In this document: piece after piece, positions 15,001-30,000 of the stretch
Position numbering within the stretch: position 1 is the first letter of the stretch
Layout: each line of letters begins with the position of its first letter
DNA from: Salminus brasiliensis
Taxonomy: Eukaryota > Chordata > Actinopteri > Characiformes > Bryconidae
Length of the DNA stretch: 64,000 nt
Direction: 5' to 3'
NCBI RefSeq assembly: GCF_030463535.1
Contig: NC_132891.1
Span: 12,063,949-12,127,948, forward strand
Program-made: the position numbers and the translations under genes
Notes under the pieces: generated by a model
Told to the model about the DNA's origin: nothing
The model's database searches: none
Seen by the model: the letters and a program-made list of their open reading frames with translations, nothing else

Positions 15001-18000
15001 TCAGCCACACGGGAGGCCAGAGCAATCTGGAACATGGCATGACACTGCAGGATCTCTTTGAGCCGATAGAAAATGGGCTGAATTTTCTTGGGGCTGAGTA
15101 TACGTGGCTCTGCCTCCAGTAAAGGCTTCTGGTAATCCTGAGAGAAGATAAGAATGTATGAGATGAATTTATTTCTTCTTAGAGGAAGAAGTACAGATGA
15201 AGGCACTCTTCTATTCTATACACTCACTTTATTCAACACACTCAATTTATTAGGAATATCCTCTTCATTCATGCATTTACTGTATCTAATCAGCCACTTG
15301 TGTGGCAGCAGCGCAGTGCCTATAAAATCACAGAGATACTGATCAGCAGCTTCAGATAATGTTCAAATTAACCATCAGAGTGTGATCTCAGTGATTCAGA
15401 GCATGGCATGTTTGTTGGAGCCAGACAAGCTGGTTTGAGTATTTCTAGAACTGCTGATCTCCTGGGATTTTCAGCACAACAGTCTCTAGAGTTTACTCAG
15501 AATAGCGTAGTGAAGAAAACACATCCAGTGAGCCGCAGTTCTGCGGCGAAAACATCTTGTTGATGAGAGAGCTCTTGGCACATTTTGGGCCTCTTAATAT
15601 AATCATCATCAGTCATCAAATGAATGCCACAGAGTATCGTTGCTGAAGTGCGCAAAGTGTTCTTCAGTGGACTTCCCAATCAATGGATCTGATTCCAGTA
15701 GAACAGCTTCAGGATGTGGTAGACCAAGAGATTCACTGCATGAAGTGCTTCTGAAAAATCTGCATAATTGCATGACTCAATCATGTCAACATGAAACTGG
15801 ATCTTAAAGGACTGTTTCCAACATCTCGTGGAATCCATACCATGAAGAACTGATGATGTTCTGAGAGCAAAATGAGGCCACTACCCAGCATTAGTATAGT
15901 GTTTCTTAGTCAGTGTAATCCTAACTTGCATCATCACTGTCACCTTCCACTGCTACATGCCGTGTTAAAACCTAAAGGGACTCTATCTGCCACTATTAAT
16001 ATCACCACTATTAACTATCTACACCATGATTATTATATTATATATTATGATGTTATCAGAGCAGTTCAACAGTATAGATGGTTTGGTAACTTTGGTAACT
16101 CAATCATTTATAAATAGGTCTGACCAGTAATGTCTTACGTTATTTTTTTTTGGCTCTGTCTTTTACTAATTACTAATCATGACTTGACTTGATTTGACTG
16201 TCATAACTAAACCTAACCTTTTCAAAACATTACCTTCACCGGAGGAAAAAAAACATTGGACCAGTTTGGACAAAATTTAGTACCTTTGTTACCACCAAAA
16301 CAGAAAAAATTGAGCAAAGAGGTTTTGATATGATAGCAACACTAAGCAAGTACTGCCTGAACAAACTCTGCATGGCCGCATATTAGTTATTTATATAATC
16401 AAATCCATAACAATCAGCCACCTACTTGCAGGATCCTTTTGAGGGAGTCCAAGTAGCTTATCTCACTCTGGACAATAGAGCCCAGAATATGACGCCTTAC
16501 GATCTGAAAAAAAGATTTTGTTACTGCAACAAAATGAGTCCACATATTTGGCACATGTTAAATAAAACAGAAAACTCCCAAACAGCTCAAAATACACTGA
16601 CAGCTGTCTAACACCCGTATCTGATAATCCTGTGGATTAAATGACATGGAATATGAAAAAATGAAGTTTTGAAGACACTTGTGATACGAAATAGGCATAT
16701 ACATATTAAAAACACAACCATAACGACAGAGAGAAAAAACACACACACATACACACACCTGTTGGCTATTGAGGCCCTCTGGCATGGGACATAACTGTGG
16801 TGGTGGGTGCTTCACTTCAGAAACAGTCACATCCAGGTAACCAGAATCATCTTCTGTGTCATCTGCATCAGTTCACACCTACAGTCAGCAACCACTTAAC
16901 TCCACCACACTCGCTACTACCTTTAAAATCCCTCAGCTTTCAGCATTTCCTATCCTTACATTGATTGTTACAAATGCTATTGCTAAAATCTACACTGTTA
17001 AAAACAATAAAATGATACGGTGATTACAGAGCATTTCTGAGAGAGCTCAACTTAATTTAGTCAGGTTTTCCTGACTAAAATGTCTTAGTTCTGCATCTCA
17101 GTTTTGGTCAACAATACATATTGAGTTGAGCCTCAAAAACATTACTAAATGCTAAATACTGTGTGAGCTATTTAGTCAGTGTTCCCTCCCTCCTAATTAG
17201 TTTACTATCTTTTCCCATCTGCATTAGGGAAGTCCTTCCTATTCTCAAACATCTTGACCAAGGAAGACTGTGGTGCTGATGGGATTCAAACGTATGATTT
17301 CCTGTCACTTGACAAGCTGGCGGTTAGACAGTTGCGCCACTCTAGAGCTGTGCAACCAAGTGCATATGTGTCCTAGAAGGAACGGAAAGGTCCATTTACT
17401 TTGAACGAAGCTTGTATGTGGTATAATTTTACAACTGTAAGTTCTAGAATGGCACAACAGTCTAACTGTCTGCTTAGTAAGTGTGAAAAGATAAAACAGA
17501 TTAGTTCAAATCTCAGCAAGGGCTTAACTTTTCATTGTTAAAAGCTTTTCAGTCTGGGGGTGTCTGGTCTCTATCCTGCAGGTGGGACTAAACAGTAAAG
17601 AAACTGAGGAGGAGGAGCCCAGACTAAACATTGTACACAATATGTAAGAAATTTCAGCTGCAGCTTATTTACTAACACTTCTAAGTTGGCTCAACTCAGC
17701 ATGTATTGCTGATCCAACTGAGATGTGAGCTAGGAGAACTTTCGACTAAACTAAGCTGAGTTAACTCAAAAAACACTGTGTAATCAGCTACCTTCTCTTT
17801 TTAAACTGGCCTGACAGTAAATATTTTACAGTGTAGTAAAAGCCAAAAAGCATAAGGTTGTTACCTGCCCTCCCCAATATAGTTAAACTGAATTAAGCTG
17901 ATCTTCGGCTGAAAATGACCTTCAAATGCCAACTGTATTCCTGCATCAGTGAGTATCAGTAATAAGAATAAAAATGAAAGAAAACTCAAACCTGTGATTT

Positions 18001-21000
18001 CTTTTTTATTCAGGAAAGAAACTTTACGCATCATGGCTATTTTAGTCTTCTCCAGGCCATCTTTAGTGCCGTTCCGGGCAGCCTTCATGAGCTGTTGAAC
18101 CTGTGAGAGAAGAGATGAGTGCTGAAACCGGCATCAGCAGCTCAGAGGAAGAGGTGACAAAAGCGGTACTGTACAGAGGACAGCATGTAGAGAAGCAGGG
18201 CCAAAGTCACTCTCTGAAGGATCCTGTTGTCTTGGCTACATGTTTAAAGGTGTTTGAACAGTTTCATTTTCAGTGTGAAGCAAAACTAAGAATTAAAAAA
18301 AAAAATTCCATTGAGCAAGATGGAGTTAGAGTAAGCCATGGTGAGGACATGGTTCAATGTGCTATACCTGTTACAGGCAAGTAAGGAAGCTTACATGTAT
18401 TTTTGTTCAATGCAATGTGAATGAATGATGGAAGTGCATCTAGGCTGCCCCTGGAATAGTATACCTTGATGTCATAGGACTGTTTGATCTGGCTGACGTC
18501 TGGAGCCCCTAATCGCATTGCCAGCTCACGCTTGGTCCGGGCACAGCGCTCCTTTAGGCGCCGTACATCAGGAGAAATCTACGGCCATCGTCATGTCCGT
18601 ATGCCACGTGGTCATTAGAGATGGTGATTTGGATCAATGTTTAGGGAGAGACAAGCAGAAAGACACAGAGAAAGGGAAGAGAAGGAGGAAACAAACAGAA
18701 AAATCAGGGTGAAAGCAGACAGTGAAACATTCCAGGACAATCAAAAGAGGAGGCACAGACTGATCCATCAAAACAGAAGATGTACAGTGGTGTTCAAAAG
18801 TTTGGAATCACCATATACAGAATTCTAAATGATTTTATAAATGGCAATCGATAAACTACACAGAAAAGGGAAGGTTAACTAATAGAGAAGTGTACTACTA
18901 CATATTATACTAAAATCATACTATTTTATTAGTATTATACTATATTTTGGCAGCAATGAGAATATAAATATACACTGTATTCATGCATTTATAGGAATTG
19001 TTGTCACATAATCTGCCTAAGACATGTGATTTTCACTTTTCACTTTCACTTACATATAGAAATGTATAATGATCATCTACAATCTCTGTCCACCACTTTC
19101 CTACTACTGCAAACACTGATTCCAAACTTTTGAAAGCTTTTGACAGTGTGTTATGCAGTGGTTTCTCCTGTGATTGGCATACACATTTCACACAATAGCT
19201 GCAGACAGACATAAACAAGCACAGATATATTTAGTTTCCATTCCAGAGAGACCTACACCAGCGCACTGATTAATTTAGCGAAGCTTTTCTGTACCTGTTT
19301 TCAGCAGAGATCATGCATGACATTAAGCGTCTGTAAAGAAAGTGCTGATCAGCAGTGTTCGCAGAGAGAGACAGACAGACAGATGGCCACCAGAGAGGAC
19401 AAACTAAAATGAGCCAAAGCAGGAGAGGGACAGGGGAAGCCCAGGAAGGAAAGAGAACTGAAAGAGTTTGCTGAGTGAAAAAAAAATCCACTGGCACAGT
19501 GAATTAGCCTTCCTCTTCCCACCCAAACTCTATCTACGGACCACAGCAGTCAGCACTAGTTGTTTGTTTGTCATGCCATCTTACAAGTAACCCAATGTAA
19601 AGCCGGTGTGGTTGATATGGGAATTACTGTATTTGATAACAGCTAGATATTGCCACCTTGTGTCAAAATGCAGAACTGATCAGCATGTAGATGTGGTGTG
19701 GTCCAGTAAAAGTGACCGTTTCCCTGTTTGCTTTTCATCTCTACCCAAAAAAATACATGTACCTCCAAAATGGTATCTTTAAAAGCAGAAACACTCTTAA
19801 CAGTTAATGTATGTTAATGCAACAAGATGTTATCTTAAAATCTTCACACAACATAAATGGAAGCTTTATTTAAGTTATATAGGGGACAAACTGTTGTTCT
19901 ACAGGTATAAGGCTTGTCTAACTAACACGTAGTGGAGGTTTACAGCCATAATGTAAACCAGGTGCATAAATTATGTATTTTCAGTTGCATATTAGTTCTG
20001 TGTGCAAACCAGCCTTTATCACCATCATAATTCTCTAATCTTTTACTGCTTTCATTACATTTGTCTCTGGTCTCACTGAAAATCCTTAAATAATTTGCAA
20101 TATCTGCTTGAAGAGTTTGGTGGCTCAATAGACCAGTAGCGCACTCAAGCAGTTGGGCAGTGGTGGCTCAATAGTTAGCACACTGGGTTACTGATTACAG
20201 AGTTGTGAGGGTCCATGAAGAGTGTTACAGGGTCCATGAAGCTACCACTGTTTGGCCCTTGAGCAAGGCCCTTAACCTTCTTCCCAGGTCTCAGGTGGGC
20301 TATAGCATGGTTGGCCCTGGCCTCATAAGCCATACCGTACAAATGATTATTACATACGCTATAAAATCTGCCATTATATTTCCCTTTCTTCAACACATTC
20401 CAGCCTATATTTGGTTTAAAATGCTTATCAATACATTTGAACAACTTCATAGACTTGCTAATGGCTACATCTCTAAACATCTAGTCCCATTAAAAAACAG
20501 CTTGCTCACTTAAATCTTCTCATACAGGTGTTCTTAACATCCCTCTTACAAAGGTATCTACAGTCAGAGCCAGATCCTTCAGCAATACTGCCCCCAAACT
20601 CTGGAGTCCACACTTTGTTCTTCTTTAAATTAACTTCAAAACAAAGCTGTTATGTCAGTGCTTTTCCACATAAAACAAAGTAAGCCCTGTCTCTTTTTGT
20701 CCTAGTAGTAGTCCATAGAAAGCCCTGTCTTTGTCATACTCTATTAATTCTACTGCCATGATATTAATCAATTTTAATATATTCTATTAACTTAATATTA
20801 CTATATTTCTGCTTTAAATATGTATTTTTCTTTTTGTTAAAGCTTACATTTTAAAGCATAAAGAGTCTGATGGTCTGGAAATTAAAAAAATGTCAATGTT
20901 AAATATGATAGACAGTTTAAGACCATAATTACATAATATTGATTATGTTAACCAACAGCATCACAGTTCTCCATCGTTTGAACCCTGTAGCTGCTCTGTG

Positions 21001-24000
21001 CCCTGTGTAAATAATTCTGGATGAACGGACCAATAGTAATGCAGTTAAGATCAATTTTGCCTTCTCCAGTAAAGGGAGGCAGCAGTCTCTCTGCAGTTAG
21101 AGCACCGGACTATTGATGACCGGGTTGTAGGTTCAATACCCAGGCTCGCCAGGTTGCCACTGTTAGGCCCTTGAGCAAGGCCCCTCACCCTCTCTGCTCC
21201 CCAAGACCCGCAGCAATGGCTGCCCACCGCTCTGGGCACGTGTGCTTACTGTGTTTGTTCAGTGCACGGATGGATTTTAGGCGGAGGCCAAATTCCATCT
21301 GTGTCCAACAATAATGTTGAATATGGTTGTCTTGTCTTAAGTCACCATTTTGGAGATACACGTTTTTCATTGGACTGCAAGGTTATTCTAAATTTAAGAA
21401 TATGGTCATTAGTGAATTTTGTAAGGTTTATAAGTTAAATGCAACTAATGACAAACAAACTACCTGACAGGATTGCTTGTGTCACCTGGTACTATAACAC
21501 ACAGGTCAATGCCATATGAACAGTGAGACAGCATGAGCCTTTTCAAAGCTCTCATTTCAAACACACTGATGAATCACTGTACATCATCAGCCTAACACCA
21601 GTCACAATACTGAATCTCACTACCAACATATCACCAAGTCATTATTCCACTTTACCTGTGGCCCTAAATGCCACCAGTTCTGTATAATAGGATATGGAAT
21701 GGTTCCTCATTTAATAATAAAATGCACTGTTTTACGGAATCACTTGATGATGTGTGTGCACAGCCAATGGGTGGTGTCGCTTACTCAGTCCACATGCCAT
21801 CTGGTTGAGAGAGCTTTGGCACTTCTTATAAGAAACAACCACAGCCTCTCACACGTTCGCAAGAAATGCCAAAGCCAATCCTTTTAGAGATATGAGTAAG
21901 GGAGGCAGGACTCGTAGTAGAGAATGAGATCTGGTAATTATTTGTGTGCCAAATACACTGAATAGACACTGACCGTTGTATTATTATTTATATATATATA
22001 TATATTAGACATGTCCCTACCCAATTCTTCCTGGTTCCAAGCATTGTGACGAAGTCCTCAACTCAAACTGATTTGTTTTTGTTGGTTTCTGACATGACAT
22101 GACACATTGCTATCTATACAAATGGGCAAACGTAAAGATACAACTGCTTCTACTACTGTTATTATTAAGCAACATACTTTTGTCCATGTTCATAGATGAA
22201 TGTCATATAGTGTCAGAAACCACCTACGCAATCTATTTAAAATAAACATGGTTTAAGATGTCAAATGTAAGATGCAGTTAGAGTTAGGTATGCAGTTTGC
22301 ACAATGCCAAATTCTAGTGGCAGTGAACGTCCACTAACTAAATAATTCTCATAGCTCTAGTACACAATTACACGAGCAAGCTTTAGACCAACCATGGCTG
22401 ATAGACTACATTTAGAATATGTGAGACATTGTGTGATTTTGATATTTGATCAGATCATTTGTATCTGAAATGCGTTTCCCAGCTTTTAAGTAGAGTTATT
22501 AAGACTTATTTATATGAAGATTGTTACATAGCTGTTTCCCAGCATTCTATTAGCATAGCACCATAGCCCAGACTTTAGCAGACCCCATGCTTGCCCACCT
22601 TGCTGCGGGCTGGCTGCTTGATCTCGGTGTCCGACTGCTCATCATAACTTTCAAACTCACTGGAGCTCCAGCCGTTATCCAACATCCCTGCTGACTCATC
22701 AGGCCTCTGAACATCCTCATAGATCGTATCATTGCCTACACACAAGAGCAGGAAACAAAGAACGGCTATATAAATAGCACAGCTGTAAGGGAGCTCTTTT
22801 TGCACAACCATTTTTGACACAGAGCCACTACACATGCTGGACTGGACATAGTACATATAATACACACAGCTAAGTTAAAAAAATTGCATACTGCTCCCTT
22901 GTAAGGGAAATTATTGTCGTGGTAGTTTGGGAATTTAATGATTTCTGCAACGGTTTCTTTTTATATGATAGTATGATTGGAGCACAAGTTCTTTGTGGGT
23001 TTTTCAAAATATGACAAAATCTGAGATCTTTTTACCTTCATCATCTGTTTTTGATTGCCAGCTACAAGTTTCGCTGATTGGATCTTTGAGTGTTGTCACT
23101 TTTTAGTCCAGTTGAATCTAACTCTGGTTCGTTTTCACCCTTGGTGTGGTTTGTTTGAGCAGGTCTGAAGACAGTATTCACACCAAAACAACCGCACTGA
23201 GAGCCTTGAGAGGAGGTGGTCTCAGTCCAGTCCCAAATGAACTCTAGAGCGGTTGTCTGTGGTAGGAAAGTGATCTGACCTCGATCCAACCCAACTATCA
23301 GGCATACTCTGCAAGTTTGAGCTAAGTCAGAGGACATTTGGCCTGGAGTTCGGGGAGCCTTTTAGATAGCCCCTTCAAACCACCCCCCGCATCCTAGATC
23401 TTGTCACATTTTGAGAAAAAACATTTATAAAGACATTTGTTTTCCACATAACCAATTACAGAAGAAATTAAATGATTCATATTCTAAAACTGTCAGGACA
23501 GCTATATCACAGGTGAGTGTATGTAAACATTGGTACTGCCCATGTTGATAGTAAGAATTACTTGCTAGGAATCTCTTTCACTGGTTTCATAATGGCAAAT
23601 TAAATTTGGAAACAATAACATGCAGAGGAGGGGGAGTCTGAAACACATGAACCCACAATACATCTCTATGCTGGTGTTTATCTGTGATGCCTCACCTTTT
23701 TGTCTTTTTGAAACTTCCTATTTTTTTTTTTACAATGCATGAAACATACACAAGATATGCAACTCTCATTCACTTTAGCAAGTATGAGTTGTGAAATACC
23801 TTATGAAATGTGTTATCTGTATAAACAGTGTAGTCAGTGCTGTTATAATCTATCTGTCGAAAGCAATCAAATCGACTGGGGCTATAGGATATTTATCAGG
23901 TTCACACTAAAGGCTACCCCCTTCTTGTGCATATCAGTGTTTGGAATCTTCAAATATATGTGCTAGATTTGGGCCTGTAATCATAAAGCTTTTCAGAGCA

Positions 24001-27000
24001 GAAGTGCTTATTTAGGATCTGTTCCTTTTAGTAAGACCATTGTAGGGAAGGAAGGAATTTGATCCAAGATCAGCACTCCTAATCTGAAAAGCTTATGAAT
24101 TCAGGCTCAGGATCAACAACAGCTGTAGAGGGACACTAAGGCCTAAACCCAGTGTTTAATGTTACTTATCAAGTTTTCTAGCACAGCGCTGCATCATTCA
24201 GCCTCATCAGATTTGTATCCTAGCGGAACGATCATTCAAACCGCATCCATCCTAAATTATTTGTTTTCATTCTAAACACTAGAAGGGGGTTATCTTGCTT
24301 TAGAGACTATTGTGATGCACCAAAGGAGGCTAGTAGGCGTGTTCACAACACAAGTAGTAATAGTTATTATTTTCATTATGACCCCTTTAATTAATCTGGT
24401 TTGTTGCCAAGGAGCATGAAGTCCAGAATGATTCACTGACCTGCATCAGGAGAGGGGATATTTTCACACGGGACATCATCGTAGATCACCTCTGAGCGAG
24501 AGGGTGGAGCGAGGTTCACCTCTGGCGTGGATGAGGGCACATTCCCCTCTGTTCCAATAGCAGGTTTTCCTGGAGAAGAGAAATTCTTAGAGTGAGGTCA
24601 ATGTAAACCGTCCTTATGTGCAATTAGAGTCAAATGTTTGACATGTTTGTTCTCAATGAACAGTCTATGCATCTCTTCAGTATACAAAGATGCAAATAAG
24701 GCAGGCTGGGAGTCTAGGTGAAGTGTGTGTACTCTACCTCTGTTTGAACATTGATTACACAGTTAAAAACAAGCTCAACAAGCATGAATGTAATACATGA
24801 CTAATGTGAAGTATACAGAGAGACACTCACCGACAAACTCTTTTTCAATGTCACTAGCAAATTTAATAAACTTTCACTAAATCATATAAGCACATCACTA
24901 CAGCCAAGGAGGAGCAGCAAAATGGGACATCTAATCAAGCCAAACAACCTTCATATCTATTCCAAAGGCAGGGATATTGTTGCAGAGAGATCTGCTAAAA
25001 GGGTCTGTTTACCATATGGTGTTTTATGTTGAGTCTGACTACCTGGTGCTACATGACATCTCAAAAATAAATTTGCCCTCAAACTGTTAAGGCATGCATA
25101 TCTGAAGGTCACATCACGCATTATGTTATGTGTGCACAGCACACAGCAATTTCACTTGGCAAGGCCAATCAATATGTGGAGTGCACACCTTCATCACGAA
25201 TAAGGCCTTAAACAGAACGACAGTGGCTGATCCAGAAAGATAATTATACGCACACAAAACAAAGGTCACAAACCAAGGGCTGGCTTAAAGGTTTAGCACT
25301 ACCGCACTGGAGATTAGGTTGTAAATCTCACAAGGATTTGAAACAATCTTCTTGAGTAATTATTAAAAATACCCTGAATATAAAAATGTGAATGAAGGAA
25401 TCGTCTATACTAGGGTTGTAAGGATTCAGAGAAGATGTGAATTTTATATTTTTTCCAAGAGCAAAAATGAAAAGTGTCTAAAAATCGGCCTTATATTACA
25501 GTATAGATTTTGCTAGTATGTCCCACACGCTTGAAAAAAGGGAGGGCCAACTTAGAGGACGTTTGGGCTGGAACGAATTCCAGGTAATTGCGTGAAGCCA
25601 AAGTCTCATCATTGGCTAGAGGGGTATAAAGCCCCCAGCACTGACCTGAGTTCACCATCATTCCAGAGAATGGAATGATACCTTTGGAATGAGCTGGGGA
25701 TTAGGTGTGGTGGTGATCATTCAACATCCTGAGCTTACTAAAGCTCTTGCCACTAAATGCAATCAAATCCTCACAGCAATGCTACAAAATCTAGTAGAAA
25801 GCCTTCCCTGAACAGTAGAGACAGTTACTCCCACAAAAGAAGGATATACTCAGAAAATAACAACGAATAAGCAGATGTCCCAATACTTTAGTCCATATCA
25901 TATATGTATATAATCACTTTTTTTATCCTTTTCCTGTTGAGTTATAATTTTCAAGTTTTTGCACAGCAGCTAAAATAACTAACTAATACATTACCAATAA
26001 ACTAACTTACACTTACTAAGAGTGTGTTTGTACTCTCTGCTACTGCATTTAAGCTAAAGAGGAAGTGAGGGTCTGGCCTCATAGCGATCTCACTTTCACT
26101 TTTGTTCTTATTCAATACAATGCAATACAAAAAGTAAACACTTTACTGGCTCTAGTCTGTGAAAAGTATTGTTTAGTTGTTGTAGGATACTGAATGGAAA
26201 TAATTTGGCTTCCTTTTTTTTAAACTTCATGTTTTAAGTTAACAGCATGAAACACACTTCTTGTTCTGTGCACTTACGCTTTATGTTGAAATGACTTGGA
26301 TTTTTTTCCAAGTTTGTTTGTTTGTTAGTGCTAATTAACCCACCTGTGCGTAGTTCCCACTAGCACTAGTAATGCTCCTGACACTAGGAGGAAAACACAT
26401 GTGAAGCCAACCACTGCCTCTTTTCGAACTGCCACCAATGCGGCATCGCCAGGCAGCCGTCAGGCTCTGAGGAAAGCACCGGGTCCCCAGTTCCGCCACA
26501 CCAGCTAACAGGCACCTGTGCCGGCCAACACTGCTTTTAGAGTGATGAGGACAGAGAGCTATCTATCCACCCAGAGAGAGCATGGACAATGGTGCTCTTC
26601 GGACTACGGCTACTTATGCTCTGGGTCGTTGTACAAGCGAAATAGGCCCCTGAATTTTAATATTTTAAATAAAAAAAGAAGTTGACTTACATTTTTAAGT
26701 TGACAATATTACGTAATATATAATAAAACATGTGTTACACTGTATGATTACACCACATGAAGGGACAGTATTTTGGGCTTTTACGTTTAACATATTATAC
26801 ATGCTGTACTTCCTATCTGTACTATATATGATCATAACACCTTCAGATTATTGCATTTTAGGCCCTAACAGCAAAGATTAGGTAGACAACCTAGGGAAAG
26901 GGATGAATGCTGATGTATTTTAGCCTAAGAGTTGCTACAACACAGATAGAGGATTCTTCTAAAGGAACACACTAAGTAGAAGGCGGGGCTAGTTATGGAA

Positions 27001-30000
27001 TACATATACCTTTATGCAGTCGCAGTGTGAGCTCTGACACCACACTGAACCATTCCTGAGAGCGAGCTGGCGCTTGAGCTGAACAGACACACACACTTCA
27101 CTCAAAAACTGATTCATCTTTGAGCTCTCATGTCATGGCTTTGTGTACAGTTTGGATTAGCTGCCAAGTAAATCAACAAGGGACGGCGTGCCACGGTTTA
27201 TGAGCTGTGTGCATGATCTGTCGAATCATGGATCAATTACGGCAAAATGATTCTCCAGACATTTCGTCATTAATCAGATTAATAAGAGAGAAATACTACA
27301 GTCCAAGTCAGCCTGTGATACTTCTCACAAATCGGTAAACAGTTATATGAGCATCCAGTGGTTAAAACGGTCTGGTAAATCTACAGTACTGTGCCAAAAT
27401 CTTAGGCAGTCACAAAAGATTTTGGCTCATAAAAGGAATCACTACAGTACAAAGTAGTCAAACTGTACCAGTACACATTCACAACAAGGTTCTCTTACAC
27501 ATGACACATGCCTGCATGTCACAAACTATGTAGAAATAGGTACGTTATTTGAGGCCCACCTACAATTTCAACACTATTCATCATTATATTTATGAGTAGT
27601 TGGCCAGGCTGAAAATGTGAAAAATCTGCAGCAAGACACAGTATGGAAAGTTGCCACTGAAATCAGTTCTTTGGAAGATACATGATCTATTTATCATAAA
27701 GCGAAATTTAAGGGAACTTCCCGTGATCTCATGCAACCTCTGGTTTTGATTAGTGAAAGTGTTTGTTCTGATTCGAGCGTGCTGTATCCTTAGATTGCAT
27801 TTCCCAGTCTTTGTGATATTAACAGAGGACTTGTGTAGTAACACAGCTCTCCGACAGAGCCACAGACCTGACTGAGCAAACATGAGAACATTCTTCTTAA
27901 TGACAGGCGTATAGTAGCATTCGGGTCTTGAATTTAAACCTACAGATCACAGACAAAGAAGTGGACATTGGCAGTTGAAGGGAACTATCTGCCTCTTCAG
28001 AAAACCCACACATTGTGAAAGAGTGTGACGTTGTTTGTAACAGAACAGAGCAATACCTTCATAAATGGTGTTTCTCTTCCATGTGCTCGTGGTCTCCTCA
28101 GTGACTCTAGGCTCAGTGGAAACAGAACTCCTAAAACATTCAGAAAAGTTACAGAAAAGTTGTCAGACAAAAATGTATTTATCATTTATTTTACAGAAGT
28201 GCTTCACTGTTTACTCAGAAAACATCCGTAGCTAGTTTGTATCGGCCAAGATCCAAAAGATACTCCTAAGCTTAGACGCTGATAAATACAAAAGTCAGTA
28301 TGGAGACCACAGTACTCTGCACTACACTTCGCCCAAGTACTCTTAGAGGTGGGTCTTGGAGAGGCGGCAAGCGTCCGGACACCCAGGGGAAGTTTGTTCC
28401 ACCACTTCAGTGTCAGGACATCTGGATGCTTGTCTTCCGTGGTTCCTAAGGGATGGCGGCTCAAGCCTAACCATACTTGAAGCTCGAAGGGCTCTTGGTG
28501 CAGATCAGCTTTTTACCATTGCCTGGTCCATTCTTGGCTTTTTAGGCCAGCATCAGGGTTTTAAATCTGATGCAGGCAGCTGCTTCAGGAAGACAGTGAT
28601 AAGAATGCAGCAGAGGAGTTACATGGCTGAACTTAGAAACTTTGAAGACAGCCCCGATCCATTCTGGATCATTTGCAGGGCCTGATGGTGCGCAAAGGAA
28701 GACCAGCCAGAAGAGAATGACCCTCACACAAATCAGTATATGGCAGAAGTGCAGTTATGGCACTAATAAGTAAATAAACCATTATGAATTTCTTGTCTTT
28801 CAGGCTACAACCACTGGTTACCTTCATTGTGGATCAGCTGAGGAATATCTGACCATCAAGAAGCTCTGTGCCCATTCCATTCCATATCAGAATGAACAGA
28901 ATGACAAATGATCTTACTAGTTCAAATGTTTCCCCCTTTGCCAGCTGTTTTTCGTGTTCCATAATTTACAGCTCATTTATCCACAAACAATGAACCATTT
29001 AAACAAATCCAATGTCTTTAATAGATTTATATATTTCCCTAAATCAACTTCTTCCTATAACTATAATTACATTTGCTAATGTGTGTGTGTGTGGGGGGGG
29101 GGTTTGTATCTTTCTTGTGTGATTACAAAATATATATACGTCTAACATGTATTTCATTTTTTTATAAAAGAGAAAATAGACCCATAAACTGTGTCAGCTG
29201 TACTCCTGTACTTGCCAGTGTGCTTAAATGTTTTGGACCTCTATACAAATGTCTGCTTTACAGCCAACTTACCCATCAGGAGACTGTCTGGCAACCAAAT
29301 CTGGATTAAAAACAGAAGACAGCTGCATATGTTGCATATCTTTAACAAGGACACACACCCAAATCAAAAATTGCCAAAGCCATTTTAATCTAAATAGACT
29401 TGTGCCAATAAAACTCACCTGTGTTTGTTAATTGTGGAGGAATGGTTTGGTACTCCGGACCAGCAGAGGTCCCTCCATTTATTTCCTGACAAAGACTGGC
29501 TGAGACACGCTTCATTGCTTGACTGTAAAGTGCATTTGAGGACATGACGACGCCCCTGGGACCCTGCGAAGGCCCGGCTCCTGCAGGGGAAGCTCCTAAA
29601 GTCTTATTTCCACCAGAGTTTCCAGCAGCATTGTGTTCTTCTTCTTCACTATCATCAAACTGAAACTTCTCTCCAATTTCCTCATCTTCATCATCCTCCT
29701 CCTCCTCCTGCTGGGGTGTCTGAGCCACCCCAGTGGGCATAGACTCTGAAAGTTTAGATATAGAATCTGATTGAATTGAAAGATTATTTAGGGTTGCAAC
29801 AATAAGGGTAAATATCTGACCTCATTTAAATAATTAAGATACTTTAGGAAACAATTCAATGCATCAGGAAATCTTCTACTATCTTTCACCTAACTTCTAA
29901 AAGCACTGAATAAACAAATGTTACTTGTTGGGATTATTTACACAGTGAAATACAATACACCAGACTCTTGGGGTAGGGTTACACTTCAATAAATTATTAG

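Larger units (their letters stand above)
9763..16425 (-). other. arhgef10l introns between 9.8 and 16.4 kb
   Basis: Transposon-rich: MITE family A pair (10.44 and 11.02 kb), Tc1 fragments (10.28, 13.95, 15.2 kb), a SINE tail (13.14 kb) and a family D arm (14.44 kb). The stretches 11.2-12.1 kb and 14.5-14.9 kb show nothing recognisable. Confidence 0.5.
16863..24440 (-). other. arhgef10l introns between 16.9 and 24.4 kb
   Basis: Holds the SINE head at 17.3 kb, the Tc1-like repeat at 18.8 kb, the SINE-LINE-SINE cluster at 20.16-21.29 kb and the family C hairpin at 23.97 kb. 21.3-22.5 kb shows nothing clear. 23.06-23.34 kb (CTCTGGTTCGTTTTCACCCT) may be another old repeat. Confidence 0.5.

Noticed and set aside
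17865-17908. 44-nt exon candidate on the minus strand ([14 protein letters not shown]) with acceptor TTTTCAG and donor GGCAG|GTAACA
   Set aside because: Its open frame needs phase 0, but the preceding exon ends in phase 1, and skipping that exon breaks the phase with the next exon.
28356-28685. 109-codon open frame on the plus strand
   Set aside because: Lies within a dispersed fish repeat; the protein shows no domain.
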